64,000 bases of DNA from Sphingomonas sp. LT1P40 (GTDB lineage: Bacteria > Pseudomonadota > Alphaproteobacteria > Sphingomonadales > Sphingomonadaceae). Made by a program: the position numbers and the translations under genes. This document shows positions 55,014-64,000 of the stretch, one piece after another (positions within the stretch are counted from its first letter, which is position 1; every line of letters starts with the position of its first letter). The stretch is taken from positions 372,001 to 436,000 of the forward strand of contig NZ_JAXOJT010000001.1 in assembly GCF_036663835.1 (NCBI RefSeq), written 5' to 3'. The notes below the pieces were generated by a model. The model worked only from the letters and a program-made list of their open reading frames with translations. It was not told the origin of the DNA and made no database searches.

Positions 55014-56504
55014 ATGAGCATCGACTTCCTTCCGCCCGACCTTGACGAGCTGACCCCCCGGATCACCGTGATCGGTGTCGGCGGTGCGGGCGGCAACGCG
55101 ATCGCCAACATGATCCGCGCCGAGGTACAGGGCGTGGAATTCCTGGTCGCCAACACCGACGCACAGGCGCTGAAAACCTCGACCGCGGGGCAGCGCATCC
55201 AGCTGGGCGCGAAGATCACACAGGGTCTGGGCGCAGGCTCACGGCCCGAAATCGGGCGTGCGGCGGCGGAAGAGACGATCGATCATGTGCAGGAAGCGCT
55301 CAACGGCGCGCACATGGTGTTCATCGCGGCCGGCATGGGCGGCGGCACCGGCACCGGTGCGGCCCCGGTCATCGCCAAGGCGGCGCGCGACATGGGCATC
55401 CTGACCGTGGGCGTGGTGACCAAGCCGTTCGCGTTCGAAGGCAAGAAGCGCGCACAGGCGGCCGAAGCCGGCATCGAAGAACTTCAGAAGTACGTCGATA
55501 CGCTGATCGTCATCCCCAACCAGAACCTCTTCCTGGTCGCCAACGCGAACACGACCTTCAAGGAAGCGTTCCAGATGGCGGACGAGGTCCTGCAACAGGG
55601 CGTTCGCGGCATCACCGATCTGATGGTCATGCCCGGCCTCATCAACCTCGATTTCGCCGACGTGCGTTCGGTGATGAGCGAGATGGGCAAGGCGATGATG
55701 GGCACCGGCGAAGCGTCGGGCGACAGCCGCGCGATCGAGGCGGCGCAACAGGCGATTGCCAACCCGCTGCTCGACGGCGTGTCGCTGAACGGGGCCAAGG
55801 GCGTGATCGTGTCGATCACCGGTGGCGAGGACATGCGCCTGCTCGAAGTCGATGAAGCCGCGAACCATATCCGCGAGCTGGTCGATGACGATGCCAACAT
55901 CATCTGGGGATCGGCGTTCAATCCCGAGCTGGAAGGCAAGATTCGCGTGTCGGTCGTCGCCACCGGCATAGAGGCCGATCCGGCGCGTCAGGCGGCCCCC
56001 GCCGTGACCGCTGACACCACCCGCAGCTTCTCGTTCGGCACCGTGCGCCGTCCGCTCGCGCCGATGGGCGGCGAGCCTGCACCGGTAGCCGCGCCCGAGC
56101 CGGAGGCGGCAGCTGTGCCCGAGGCGACCGCAGAACCCGGTTTCTCGGCAACGCCAGCTGTTGTGGACGCCAGCGACGACGAACTGACGCTGGAAGCGCC
56201 GGTTTCGGATGCGGCACCGGTTGCGGACGCGGGTGACGACGAACTCGTTCTGGGATCGGACGAGATCGTGCCCGAGGCCGCACCCGAGGCACCTGCCGAC
56301 GACTTGCCCGCCGAGCCGACGATTCGTCGCCGCTGGCTGACCGGTGGCGACGAGGAGCCGACACCGGCCGCCGAAGCGCCCAAGCCCAAGACCGGCGGCA
56401 CGCTGTTCGAGCGGATGGCGGCGGCACGCGGCGGTGCGAAGGACGAGGACGACAAGGAGTCGCCGGACATCCCGCGCTTCCTCAACCGTCAGAATAACCA
56501 GTAA
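55014..56504 (+). CDS. ftsZ: cell division protein FtsZ
   Basis: 496 residues. Tubulin-like GTPase: [33 protein letters not shown] (G-box), T7 loop [11 protein letters not shown] with the catalytic Asp, and [14 protein letters not shown]. The globular part ends near residue 320 and is followed by an acidic, Ala/Pro/Glu-rich linker of about 160 residues and the C-terminal peptide [12 protein letters not shown], which binds FtsA and partners. A hairpin follows at 56512. Confidence 0.98.
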   Translation: MSIDFLPPDLDELTPRITVIGVGGAGGNAIANMIRAEVQGVEFLVANTDAQALKTSTAGQRIQLGAKITQGLGAGSRPEIGRAAAEETIDHVQEALNGAHMVFIAAGMGGGTGTGAAPVIAKAARDMGILTVGVVTKPFAFEGKKRAQAAEAGIEELQKYVDTLIVIPNQNLFLVANANTTFKEAFQMADEVLQQGVRGITDLMVMPGLINLDFADVRSVMSEMGKAMMGTGEASGDSRAIEAAQQAIANPLLDGVSLNGAKGVIVSITGGEDMRLLEVDEAANHIRELVDDDANIIWGSAFNPELEGKIRVSVVATGIEADPARQAAPAVTADTTRSFSFGTVRRPLAPMGGEPAPVAAPEPEAAAVPEATAEPGFSATPAVVDASDDELTLEAPVSDAAPVADAGDDELVLGSDEIVPEAAPEAPADDLPAEPTIRRRWLTGGDEEPTPAAEAPKPKTGGTLFERMAAARGGAKDEDDKESPDIPRFLNRQNNQ

Positions 56505-56511
56505 TCCGGCG

Positions 56512-56534
56512 CGCCCCGCATGATTTGCGGGGCG
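56512..56534 (+). terminator. hairpin after ftsZ, probable terminator of the dcw cluster
   Basis: 9-bp stem CGCCCCGCA/TGCGGGGCG (56512-56520 with 56526-56534) and 5-nt loop, 8 nt after the ftsZ stop, followed by TTCGTCCGTCTG, a weak T tract. Confidence 0.7.
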
Positions 56535-56629
56535 TTCGTCCGTCTGTCGCCTGTGCGCCTCATTTTGCCGACCGGGACCCAAAGCGACAGTGTCCGTTCA
56601 GGCAGGAACGGGTGTAGCGACAAGCGAGC

Positions 56630-58654
56630 ATGAATCGGAACCGTCACCCTCGCGCCGCGCTGATCGGACTGGCTTTGGCAATCGCCACGCCCGTCGCCGC
56701 GCAGGAAGTCGCGCCACCACCGACCCCCAACGCCGACCGGCTGGCCGACGAGATGCGCGTGCTCGCGCGCGATCCTCGCAATGTGCGATCGCTGCTCGCC
56801 GCCGGGGAATATAGCGCGCGTTTGAATGATCCGTCGGCGGCGGCGAGTTTCTTCGCGCGCGCGCAATCGCTCGATCCGGGCAACCCGCGATTGTTCGCCG
56901 GACAGGCGATGGTGATGGTGCGGATGGAACGGCCGGGTGAGGCGCTGCGGCTTTTCAACGAGGCCGAGCGGCGGGGGTTGTCGATGGACACCTATGCCTC
57001 CGATCGGGGCCTTGCCTATGATTTGATCGGCGCGCAGCCGCATGCGTTGCGCGATCACCGCATTGCGATGCGAGGCCAAAATGGGCTGGGGCCCGATGAC
57101 GAGACGATCCGCCGCTATGCGCTGTCGCTGGGGATTAGCGGACGGACGCCTGAGGCGATGACCGCGCTCGACCCGCTGTTGCGGCGGACCGACCGCGCGG
57201 CTTGGCGCGCGCGCGCCTTCATCCTGGCGATGAACGGCGACGCGGCGGGGGCGGACAAGATCGCGGCGAGCATGATGGGCGGATTTGGGACGGCGCTGTC
57301 GCCCTTCTTCCGTCGCCTGCCGACGCTGAACGCGGCGGACAAGGCATTTGCGGTGCATTTCGGCGAGTTGCGCCGGACGACGGCGCGCATCGCCGATGCG
57401 CAAACCGCGCCGCCCTTGCCCCGCATTGCGGCGGAGCCCGTGGCAGTCGCGTCGGTGCAGCTACCCGCGACGCCCGATGCGCGCGGAAATCGTCAGACCA
57501 CGCAGCGCGACGAAGGCGGACGCCGCGCGGCCGCGCGGCGGCGCGAGCGCGAGGATCGTCAGCGCGATCAACTCGCCGCGCGTCAGGCAGAGGCACAACG
57601 CGTGGCCGATGCCAGGGCGGCTGAGACGCGCGAAACGCAGCGGCTGGCCGACCTGAAGCTGCAACAGGAACGCGATCGGATGGCAGCGCAGCAGCGCGAA
57701 ACCGACCGGCTGGCACAGGTGGCGCGCGATACCGAGGCACGGCGGGTCGCCGATTTGCAGGCGCGCGAGCGGGCGGCGACGGAACTTGCCGCGCGCAATG
57801 CCGAAGCGCAGCGGGTGGCGGAGGCGCAACGCCTTGCCGACGCCCAGCGCCTTGCCGAAGCGCAACGCGTGGCAGACGCACAGCGTGTCGCCGACGCACA
57901 AGTGCCGCCGACCCCACAGCCGCAACCTGTCCCGGTTGCCGAACCGGTGGCCCGTGCCAGCGTCCCGACGCCCGGTTTCGATACGCCCGCCAGTCCGCCG
58001 ATACAGATTGCGGAAGCGCAGCCGCCCGCGCCACAGCCCGCCACGCCAGCGTCGCCGCGCGTTGGCGGTGAGGACAATGTGATCGCGCGGATCATTGCCG
58101 GGATCACGATTCCCGCGTCCGAACTGGGCGTCGAACCGATGCCGGGGCGTGAAACGCCCGCGCCGGAGCCGGTGCAGGTGGCACAGGCCCCCACGCCACC
58201 ACCGGCGCCGGTCGAAATCGTCAGGGCACCGCCGCCAAAGCCAGTGGTCGAAAAGCCGAAACCCGATCCCGCCGTCGCGGCAAAGGCAAAAGCCGCGCAG
58301 TTGAAAGCCGCCGAAGCGAAGGCCGAAAAGGTCAAGGCCGCCGCCGAAGCCAGGGTGGCCGCCGCGAAGCTGAAGGCCGATCCGCCGCGCCACTGGGCAC
58401 AGGTTGCGGGCGGCGCGAATGTCGGGGCTTTGCCGAAAGAATGGGCACGGCTGGTCAAGGAAGCGCCGGTCGAGTTCCGCGGCAGACAGGCGTGGACGAC
58501 GCCACTGCGCTTCACCAACCGCCTGCTGGTCGGACCGTTCAAGACGCCGGGCGAGGCGCAGGCGTTCGTCAATTCGATCCGCAAGAAGGGGCTGACGGGG
58601 TTTTCGTGGAGCAGCGAAGCCGGACAGAAGATCGAGAAACTTGGGGTGAAATAG
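56630..58654 (+). CDS. exported TPR and SPOR-domain protein
   Basis: 674 residues. A signal peptide ends near VAAQE (about 25). TPR-like helices follow (about 40-270: ARDPRNVRSLLAAGEYSARL, RAQSLDPGNPRLFAGQAMVM). Next is a highly charged coiled-coil segment of repeated (R/A)EAQR(V/L)ADAQ units (about 290-425), a Pro/Ala-rich linker, an acidic AEAKAEKVKAA helix, and a C-terminal SPOR domain (about 585-674: HWAQVAGG, LLVGPFKTPGEAQAFVNSI). SPOR domains bind denuded septal glycan, so a role in division or envelope constriction fits its place after ftsZ. Confidence 0.85.
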   Translation: MNRNRHPRAALIGLALAIATPVAAQEVAPPPTPNADRLADEMRVLARDPRNVRSLLAAGEYSARLNDPSAAASFFARAQSLDPGNPRLFAGQAMVMVRMERPGEALRLFNEAERRGLSMDTYASDRGLAYDLIGAQPHALRDHRIAMRGQNGLGPDDETIRRYALSLGISGRTPEAMTALDPLLRRTDRAAWRARAFILAMNGDAAGADKIAASMMGGFGTALSPFFRRLPTLNAADKAFAVHFGELRRTTARIADAQTAPPLPRIAAEPVAVASVQLPATPDARGNRQTTQRDEGGRRAAARRREREDRQRDQLAARQAEAQRVADARAAETRETQRLADLKLQQERDRMAAQQRETDRLAQVARDTEARRVADLQARERAATELAARNAEAQRVAEAQRLADAQRLAEAQRVADAQRVADAQVPPTPQPQPVPVAEPVARASVPTPGFDTPASPPIQIAEAQPPAPQPATPASPRVGGEDNVIARIIAGITIPASELGVEPMPGRETPAPEPVQVAQAPTPPPAPVEIVRAPPPKPVVEKPKPDPAVAAKAKAAQLKAAEAKAEKVKAAAEARVAAAKLKADPPRHWAQVAGGANVGALPKEWARLVKEAPVEFRGRQAWTTPLRFTNRLLVGPFKTPGEAQAFVNSIRKKGLTGFSWSSEAGQKIEKLGVK

Positions 58655-58663
58655 CGTCTCTCA

Positions 58664-58772
58664 AGCCCCTCCCCTTCAGGGGAGGGGTTGGGGGTGGGGC
58701 GTCTCAATCTCGCCGAGACCGGAGCCTGTGCGGATAGGCCCCACCCCAACCCCTCCCCTGAAGGGGAGGGGC
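58664..58772. repeat. nested inverted repeat, REP/BIME-like
   Basis: Arms 58664-58700 and 58738-58772 are inverted copies differing by a single G (about 36 nt). Each arm contains its own palindrome CCCCTCCCCTTCAGGGGAGGGG. The 37-nt spacer holds GTCTC/GAGAC. Fits a mobile REP doublet between the SPOR gene and the dGTPase gene. It would form strong RNA structure and may limit read-through. Confidence 0.85.
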
Positions 58773-58792
58773 TATTAGCGCCAAAATATCCT

Positions 58793-59980
58793 ATGCGCTC
58801 GCGGATGCCGATTCGCTCCCTCTCTGCCCCCTACGCCAGCGACCCGGCACACAGCCGTGGCCGCCTCCACGACGAGGCCGCCACTACCGCACGCGGCCCG
58901 CGCGATGCGTTTCAGCGCGACCGCGACCGCATCGTCCATTCGATCAGTTTCCGTCGGCTGCGCCACAAGACTCAGGTGTTCATGGCCCCCGACGGCGACC
59001 ATTTCCGCGTCCGCCTGACTCACAGTCTGGAGGTCGCGCAGATCGGTCGCACGGTGGCGCGCACGCTGGGGTTGAACGAGGATCTGACCGAGGCTCTCTG
59101 CCTGGCGCACGATATCGGCCATCCGCCGTTCGGGCATGCCGGCGAGGATGCGCTGAAGGCGGCATTGAGCGGCCAGGGCGGGTTCGATCATAACGGCAAT
59201 ACGCTTCGCGCGCTGACGGTGATCGACTGCCCCTATCCCGGCTGGGATGGGCTGAACCTGAGCTGGGAGACGCTGGAGGGACTGGCCAAGCATAATGGCC
59301 CCGTCGCCGATCCGGGCTGGGCGCTGGCGGCGGCGGATGCGGCGTTTCCGCTGGAGCTGAAAAGTCATGCATCATTGGAGGCGCAGATCGCGGCGATTGC
59401 CGACGACATCGCCTATGACAATCACGACATCGATGACGGGCTGCGCGCGGGGTTGTTGACGCTGGAGCAATTGCTCGAAGTACCGCTGGTCGCGCGCGGA
59501 TGGGATGTGGTCCGCTCGCGTTGGCCCGGCGCCGAGCCAAAGCGGCTGATGCGCGAACTGGTGCGTGCGCAAATCGGGGTGATGGTCAACGACCTGCTGG
59601 GCGAGACGCAACGGCGCGTGGCCGGGGCGGGGGTGGAGCACGTGGACGATGTGCGAGCTGCGGGTCGGGCGCTGGCCGGCTTTTCTGACGCGATGCGCGA
59701 GGAGGAGCGGGCGCTCAAACGCTTCATGTACGCCAATCTCTATCACCATCCGCGCCAGATGGAGGCAGCAGATGCGGCGCACGGGATCGTCGCGGGATTG
59801 TTCGCGGCCTATTCGACCGATCCGGCGCTGATGCCGGAGGGGTGGGGCGATTGCCTGCCCCCCGACGAGCCATGGCGCAGCCGCCATATCGCCGATTTCA
59901 TTGCGGGCATGACCGACCGCTACGCGATCTCACGGTATTGCGAAGCGGTCGGCCCGATCGATTTGCCCGACGGTTTTTAG
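58793..59980 (+). CDS. dgt: deoxyguanosinetriphosphate triphosphohydrolase-like protein
   Basis: 395 residues from ATG 58793; ATG 58805 is an equally plausible start. Frames further upstream enter the REP element. HD-domain features: [61 protein letters not shown] (metal-binding His-Asp) and [17 protein letters not shown]. This is the short dGTPase-like (type 2) form that hydrolyses dNTPs to nucleoside and triphosphate. Substrate range unknown. The stop overlaps the convergent next gene by 4 nt. Confidence 0.93.
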   Translation: MRSRMPIRSLSAPYASDPAHSRGRLHDEAATTARGPRDAFQRDRDRIVHSISFRRLRHKTQVFMAPDGDHFRVRLTHSLEVAQIGRTVARTLGLNEDLTEALCLAHDIGHPPFGHAGEDALKAALSGQGGFDHNGNTLRALTVIDCPYPGWDGLNLSWETLEGLAKHNGPVADPGWALAAADAAFPLELKSHASLEAQIAAIADDIAYDNHDIDDGLRAGLLTLEQLLEVPLVARGWDVVRSRWPGAEPKRLMRELVRAQIGVMVNDLLGETQRRVAGAGVEHVDDVRAAGRALAGFSDAMREEERALKRFMYANLYHHPRQMEAADAAHGIVAGLFAAYSTDPALMPEGWGDCLPPDEPWRSRHIADFIAGMTDRYAISRYCEAVGPIDLPDGF

Positions 59981-60255
59981 TCGGCGCTGGCGGTTTGGAT
60001 CGTCGGCACCAGCGGCTTCGAGATGCTGAACGCAACCGGGGTGCCCCCGACATGGCCGGTCACCTTCTTGCCGCGCACGGTGAGGGTGTAGGAAGAGCCG
60101 CTGGGCAGCGTCTTGCCGCTGATGACGGTGTTCTCGCCGACCTGCTTGCTGGTATAAACATAGGTCACACCGTCGCGCTTGAAGCTGCGCTCACCAGCAT
60201 AGGCGGCGACGGGCAGGCTGAGCAGGACGGCGGCGGTGAGGAAGGTCTTGATCAT
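59977..60255 (-). CDS. small exported protein of unknown function
   Basis: 92 residues from ATG 60253-60255, preceded by AAAGGAG. Cleavable signal peptide ([20 protein letters not shown], cleavage near 20). The mature part is beta-rich and basic: [51 protein letters not shown]. Probably a small periplasmic protein. Family not recognised. 215 nt lie between it and the divergent DUF1800 gene. Confidence 0.78.
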   Translation of the reverse strand: MIKTFLTAAVLLSLPVAAYAGERSFKRDGVTYVYTSKQVGENTVISGKTLPSGSSYTLTVRGKKVTGHVGGTPVAFSISKPLVPTIQTASAD

Positions 60256-60470
60256 GATCTGTCTCCTTTGGACTAGAACCGATCCCCTCCCTCCTTCTTC
60301 TGCCCCGATCCTATGCTGCGACGCAGCACACGCCAAACGCGAAGGATGCATGTGCGATTGCGCGCCGCACACTCGTTAAAGCGTGGCGTTTCGTCGATGA
60401 ACCGTCCGGCTGGCACAGATTTGCGACAAAGCGGGTCTAGCGTGCGCACAGATGATCCAACGAGGTGGGT

Positions 60471-61979
60471 ATGACGATCGAAGCCAGCATTGCCCTCAAC
60501 CGCTTCGGACTGGGTGCCAGGCCGGGGCAGGAGCCGGACGGCAATCCGCGACGCGCGCTGCTCGATCAGCTTGGACGGTTCGATGTGCGGCCTGTATCGA
60601 TCGCAGCGCTGCCGAAAACCCCTGTAATTGCCGCACAGCTTGCCGATTATCTGGCCGAGGTGCGGATGATGCGCCGCGAAAATGGCGGTCCGCGTCGCCA
60701 GCGTGCGGCGGCCATGGTTGCGCCGGAGGCGATGCGTGCGCCCGCTGATGCGACTGGCGGCGCGATGATGGCGGAGAGCGAGGCAGAGGATGACCCCGTC
60801 CGCCGTGCGCGCCAGTTCGCTCGGCAACAGGGCCGCGATTTCTATGCCGCCGCCGTGGGTGCGCGTGCGCAGGCGGCGGTGCTGACCGACACGCCGTTCG
60901 TCGAGCGGCTGGTGCATTTCTGGTCGAACCATTTTGCAGTGTCGGCGGACAAGATCACGATGGTCGGCCTGACCGGCGCGTTCGAGTTCGACGCGATCCG
61001 CCCGCATGTGCTGGGCAAGTTCCGCGACATGCTCCACGCGGTCGAGCGGCACCCGGCGATGCTGCTGTATCTGGATCAGGCGCAATCGGTGGGGCCGAAC
61101 AGCCCGCTGGGTCAGGCGGCGGCACGGCGGCAGGGGCCGCAGCGGGTGGGCCTGAACGAGAATCTCGCGCGCGAGATTCTGGAGCTGCACACGCTGGGCG
61201 CGCGCACGGGTTATACGCAGGCAGACGTCACCGAATTCGCCCGCGCGATGACCGGATGGAGCGTCGCCGGGTTGGGGCGTGGCATGGGCGCGCGGATCGC
61301 TGGGACCGAGGGGGAACCAGGTGCGTTCGTGTTCGCACCGCGTATCCACGAACCCGGCAGCCGCACAATCATGAGCAAGGGCTATGGCCAGACCGGGCAG
61401 GCACAGGCCGCCGCCGTGCTCGACGATCTGGCGGTGCATCCCGCCACCGCAAAACATATCGCCACCAAGCTGGCGCGCCATTTCGCGGGCGACGAACCGC
61501 CGCCAGCGCTGGTCGCTCGGCTGGAGGCGGCCTTCCTGAAATCGGGTGGCGACTTGCCCACCATCTATCGTGCGCTGATCGAGGCACCCGAGGCGTGGGT
61601 CGCGCAACCGGTGAAGTTCAAGACGCCGTGGGAATGGTCGGTGTCGGCGATGCGCGCGCTCGGCACGCAGGAGATTCCGGCGGCGGCGGTGGTCGGGCTG
61701 ATGACGCAATTGGGCCAGCCGGTGTGGCGGCCCGGATCGCCCGCCGGTTACGACGATATCGCGGCAAGCTGGGCCGGGCCGGATGCGGTGATGCGACGGG
61801 TCGAGGCAGCGGAGCGCTTTGCCGCGCGCACCCGCGAGACGATCGACGCCCGTGCGCGGGCGGCGGTGCTGTTTCCCGGTGCGCTGAGTGCCGGGACCGA
61901 ACAGGCGATTGCGCGCGCCGAAAGCCCGGCACAGGGTGTCGCGCTGATGCTCGTTTCCCCCGAATTCATGCGGAGATAA
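60471..61979 (+). CDS. DUF1800 family protein
   Basis: 502 residues from ATG 60471, with GAGGTG just upstream. IEASIALNRFGLGARPGQ, LVHFWSNHFAVSADK, LGKFRDMLHAVERHPAMLLYLDQ, GLNENLAREILELHTLGA and TQADVTEFARAMTGW are the DUF1800 core. No clear signal peptide is present, although the partner carries a Tat signal. DUF1800 and DUF1501 genes are almost always paired; the pair's function is unknown (an exported complex is suspected). 4 nt precede the partner. Confidence 0.93.
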   Translation: MTIEASIALNRFGLGARPGQEPDGNPRRALLDQLGRFDVRPVSIAALPKTPVIAAQLADYLAEVRMMRRENGGPRRQRAAAMVAPEAMRAPADATGGAMMAESEAEDDPVRRARQFARQQGRDFYAAAVGARAQAAVLTDTPFVERLVHFWSNHFAVSADKITMVGLTGAFEFDAIRPHVLGKFRDMLHAVERHPAMLLYLDQAQSVGPNSPLGQAAARRQGPQRVGLNENLAREILELHTLGARTGYTQADVTEFARAMTGWSVAGLGRGMGARIAGTEGEPGAFVFAPRIHEPGSRTIMSKGYGQTGQAQAAAVLDDLAVHPATAKHIATKLARHFAGDEPPPALVARLEAAFLKSGGDLPTIYRALIEAPEAWVAQPVKFKTPWEWSVSAMRALGTQEIPAAAVVGLMTQLGQPVWRPGSPAGYDDIAASWAGPDAVMRRVEAAERFAARTRETIDARARAAVLFPGALSAGTEQAIARAESPAQGVALMLVSPEFMRR

Positions 61980-61983
61980 GACC

Positions 61984-63138
61984 ATGCTTACACGCCGCAA
62001 TTTCGTTCTGACTGGGAGCGCTGGCGCGCTCTCGCTCGGTTTCGCCCCGCGTCTCGCCTTTGCGCAGGCCGCGACCGACCGTCGTTTCGTGTTCATCATC
62101 CAGCGCGGGGCCGCCGATGGCCTGGGCACCGTCGCCCCGGTCGGCGATCCCGCTTTTGCGGGGCAGCGCGGGGTGCTGGCACAGGATTTCGCCGGTGCGA
62201 CGAAGCTGGACTCGATGTTCGCGCTGCATCCCAATCTGAAAAATGTCGCGCAACTTTATGCGGCGAAGGAGGCGCTGTTCGTCCACGCCGTCGCCTCACC
62301 CTATCGCGACCGCTCGCATTTCGACGCGCAGAACGTGCTCGAAACCGGGGGTAACGCGGCCTATCAGCTCAAGGATGGCTGGGTGAACCGCCTGCTTGGC
62401 GTGCTCCCCGACGATGCGCGCAAGGCGATTGCCGTCGCCGCGACGATCCCGATGGCGATGCGCGGGCGAGTCGAGGTGTCGTCCTATGCCCCCTCCGCGC
62501 TGCCCGATGCGTCGGACGACCTGCTGTCGCGCGTATCGATGCTCTATGCCGAGGACCCGCATCTGCACGCAATCTGGCAGCAGGCGACGGCGACGCGCAC
62601 GCTGACCGGCGACCTCGCCTCCGACAATGGCCGCAACGCTGCCGCCACCGGCGCGCTCGCGGCGCGGCTGCTGGCGGCACAGAATGGTGCGCGGATCGCG
62701 ATGATCGAAACCGGCGGCTGGGACACGCATGCCGCACAGCGCGGGCGGCTGGGCGGGCAGCTCAATGGCCTCGACCAGATGATCGCATCGCTCAAGACCG
62801 GGCTTGGGCCGCTATGGAGCAAGACGATGATCCTGGTCGCCACCGAGTTCGGGCGGACGGTCAAGGTCAACGGCACCGGCGGCACCGATCACGGCACCGG
62901 ATCGGTCGCGATGCTGCTGGGCGGTGCGGTGCAGGGCGGGCGCGTCGTCGCCGACTGGCCGGGCCTGAGCGATGCGGCGCTATATGAGGGCCGAGACCTG
63001 AAACCAACGGCGGGGTTGGACACCGTCATCGGCAGCGCAACGGCGGCGCATTTCGGCGTCGATCCGCAGCGGGCGATGGCGGCGCTGTTCCCGGGACAGA
63101 AAACGGCGAAGGCGCTGGACGGGCTGGTTCGCGTCTGA
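61984..63138 (+). CDS. DUF1501 family protein, Tat-exported
   Basis: 384 residues. Twin-arginine signal RRNFVLTGSAGALSLGFAP with cleavage near AFAQ (about 28). The DUF1501 domain (sulfatase/alkaline-phosphatase-like fold) shows FIIQRGAADGLGTVAPVGD, HAVASPYRDRSHFDAQNVLETG, METGGWDTHAAQRGRLGG-type IETGGWDTH, TEFGRTVKVNGTGGTDHGTG and MLLGGAVQGGRVVADWPG. Tat export suggests a folded, metal-bearing periplasmic protein. Partner of the preceding DUF1800 gene. Confidence 0.93.
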   Translation: MLTRRNFVLTGSAGALSLGFAPRLAFAQAATDRRFVFIIQRGAADGLGTVAPVGDPAFAGQRGVLAQDFAGATKLDSMFALHPNLKNVAQLYAAKEALFVHAVASPYRDRSHFDAQNVLETGGNAAYQLKDGWVNRLLGVLPDDARKAIAVAATIPMAMRGRVEVSSYAPSALPDASDDLLSRVSMLYAEDPHLHAIWQQATATRTLTGDLASDNGRNAAATGALAARLLAAQNGARIAMIETGGWDTHAAQRGRLGGQLNGLDQMIASLKTGLGPLWSKTMILVATEFGRTVKVNGTGGTDHGTGSVAMLLGGAVQGGRVVADWPGLSDAALYEGRDLKPTAGLDTVIGSATAAHFGVDPQRAMAALFPGQKTAKALDGLVRV

Positions 63139-63222
63139 TCGTTTCACTGGCAACAGTTTCGCTTTGCAACGGGATAGCCGCGATGCTTTGACGCGGTGCA
63201 GCATCGTCCCCATCTGTGCGTC

Positions 63223-64000
63223 ATGGCTCGTGCCGATCCCATTCCTGCTCCGCGTCTCGACCGCACCGGCCTGACTCAGGGGCTGGCGGCCTATGTGATG
63301 TGGGGCGTGCTGCCGCTGTTCTTCTGGCTGCTGACGGCGGTCGATGCAGGCGAAGTGGTGGCGATGCGAGTGCTGTGGTCGCTCGGGCTACTGGCGGTGC
63401 TGGTGATCGCGTTCCGGCGGGGTGCGGCATTGCTGGCGGCACTGCGCAACCGGCGCGCGATGCTGTTGCTGGCGGCGAGTTCGGCGCTGATCTCCGCCAA
63501 CTGGCTGGTGTTCATCTGGGCGATCCAGCACCATCATGTGCTGGAGGCGAGCCTTGGCTATTTCCTTAATCCGCTGGTCAACGTCCTGCTTGGCGTGGTG
63601 CTGTTGCGCGAAAAGCTGGGCAAGCCACAGATGGCGGCGGTCGCGTTGGCCGCGATCGGCGTGACCGTGCTGGCGGTGGGGGCGGGGCAGGGCATCTGGA
63701 TCAGCCTCGCTCTGGCGTTCAGTTTCGGCTTTTACGGTTTCGTCCGCAAGATCGCGCCGGTGGAGGCGCTGGAAGGGCTGACGATCGAGACCGTTATCCT
63801 CGCGCCGTTCGCCGCGCTGTACGTGTTCTGGCTGTCCGGTAATGGCGGACTGGCATTCGGCAGCGAGCACTGGATTACGGGGGTGTTGATATCATCGGGT
63901 TTCGTCACCGCGATCCCGCTGCTGCTGTTCGCCGGAGCCGCTCGACGGTTGCCCTATTCGACGCTGGGGCTGTTGCAGTATATCGCGCCGACGATGGGCT
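63223..64000 (+). CDS. rarD: RarD-like EamA/DMT-family permease, 3' end outside window
   Basis: 259 residues in the window from ATG 63223, no stop before the edge. GLAAYVMWGVLPLFFWLL, EVVAMRVLWSL, LISANWLVFIWAIQHHHVLEASLGYFLNPLVNVLLG, FGFYGFVRK and PYSTLGLLQYIAPT are RarD signatures. About nine of the expected ten membrane helices are visible. It is a drug/metabolite transporter superfamily member; the substrate is unknown (chloramphenicol-sensitivity protein by name only). Confidence 0.92.
   Translation, partial: MARADPIPAPRLDRTGLTQGLAAYVMWGVLPLFFWLLTAVDAGEVVAMRVLWSLGLLAVLVIAFRRGAALLAALRNRRAMLLLAASSALISANWLVFIWAIQHHHVLEASLGYFLNPLVNVLLGVVLLREKLGKPQMAAVALAAIGVTVLAVGAGQGIWISLALAFSFGFYGFVRKIAPVEALEGLTIETVILAPFAALYVFWLSGNGGLAFGSEHWITGVLISSGFVTAIPLLLFAGAARRLPYSTLGLLQYIAPTMG

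Noticed and set aside
60273..62234. A 653-codon minus-strand frame opposite the DUF1800 gene
   Set aside because: Shadow frame rich in His, Arg and Gln; DUF1800 on the plus strand is unmistakable.

Overview
The window is a GC-rich chromosomal segment of an alphaproteobacterium, most likely a member of the Sphingomonadales (Sphingomonas-like). The evidence is a complete division and cell wall (dcw) cluster of alphaproteobacterial type, the NDUFA12-like / DUF2155 / aat gene trio, the DUF1800-DUF1501 pair, a fatty acyl-AMP ligase, and palindromic GC-rich intergenic repeats of the kind seen in sphingomonads. This assignment rests on recognised protein families and gene order, not on a marker-gene search.

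Layout. 1-5.4 kb: a partial alpha/beta hydrolase, a UPF0178 protein, a DEAD-box RNA helicase, a membrane-anchored unknown and an SLC13-type anion transporter. 5.4-8.6 kb: a KaiC-like double ATPase followed after 2 nt by a hybrid histidine kinase, a likely signalling unit. 8.7-11.7 kb: the translation/transcription block, with rplK-rplA on the minus strand and tRNA-Trp, a YqaA-like membrane protein, secE and nusG on the plus strand. 11.9-20.6 kb (minus strand): an autotransporter, an HTH protein, a membrane GGDEF-EAL enzyme and a fatty acyl-AMP ligase. 20.7-25.3 kb: recX, a double cold-shock protein, DUF192, NDUFA12-like and DUF2155 genes, then aat, a ParA-like ATPase and a lipoprotein on the minus strand.

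25.4-30 kb is the most unusual stretch. A Y-family polymerase diverges from a restriction-modification locus in which a 796-residue nuclease/methyltransferase-like gene sits exactly between the N-terminal and C-terminal remnants of an unrelated DNA methyltransferase gene. 30-37.5 kb holds DUF3253, PRC-barrel, PiT phosphate transporter, DUF47 and NUDIX frames, a repeat-rich secreted unknown, a deoxyinosine/uracil glycosylase, a VapBC-type toxin-antitoxin pair, a DUF962 protein and a cysteine synthase.

37.8-56.5 kb is the complete dcw cluster (mraZ, rsmH, ftsL, ftsI, murE, murF, mraY, murD, ftsW, murG, murC, an extra 63-codon ORF, murB, ddl, ftsQ, ftsA, ftsZ). Almost every junction is a 1-4 nt overlap, so these genes are probably one translationally coupled unit making lipid II and the divisome. 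56.6-64 kb holds a TPR/SPOR protein, a dGTPase, a small exported protein, the DUF1800/DUF1501 pair and a truncated RarD-like permease.

No rRNA, CRISPR array, insertion sequence, integrase or prophage module was seen. Domain calls are by eye from residues and motifs; no database search was run.
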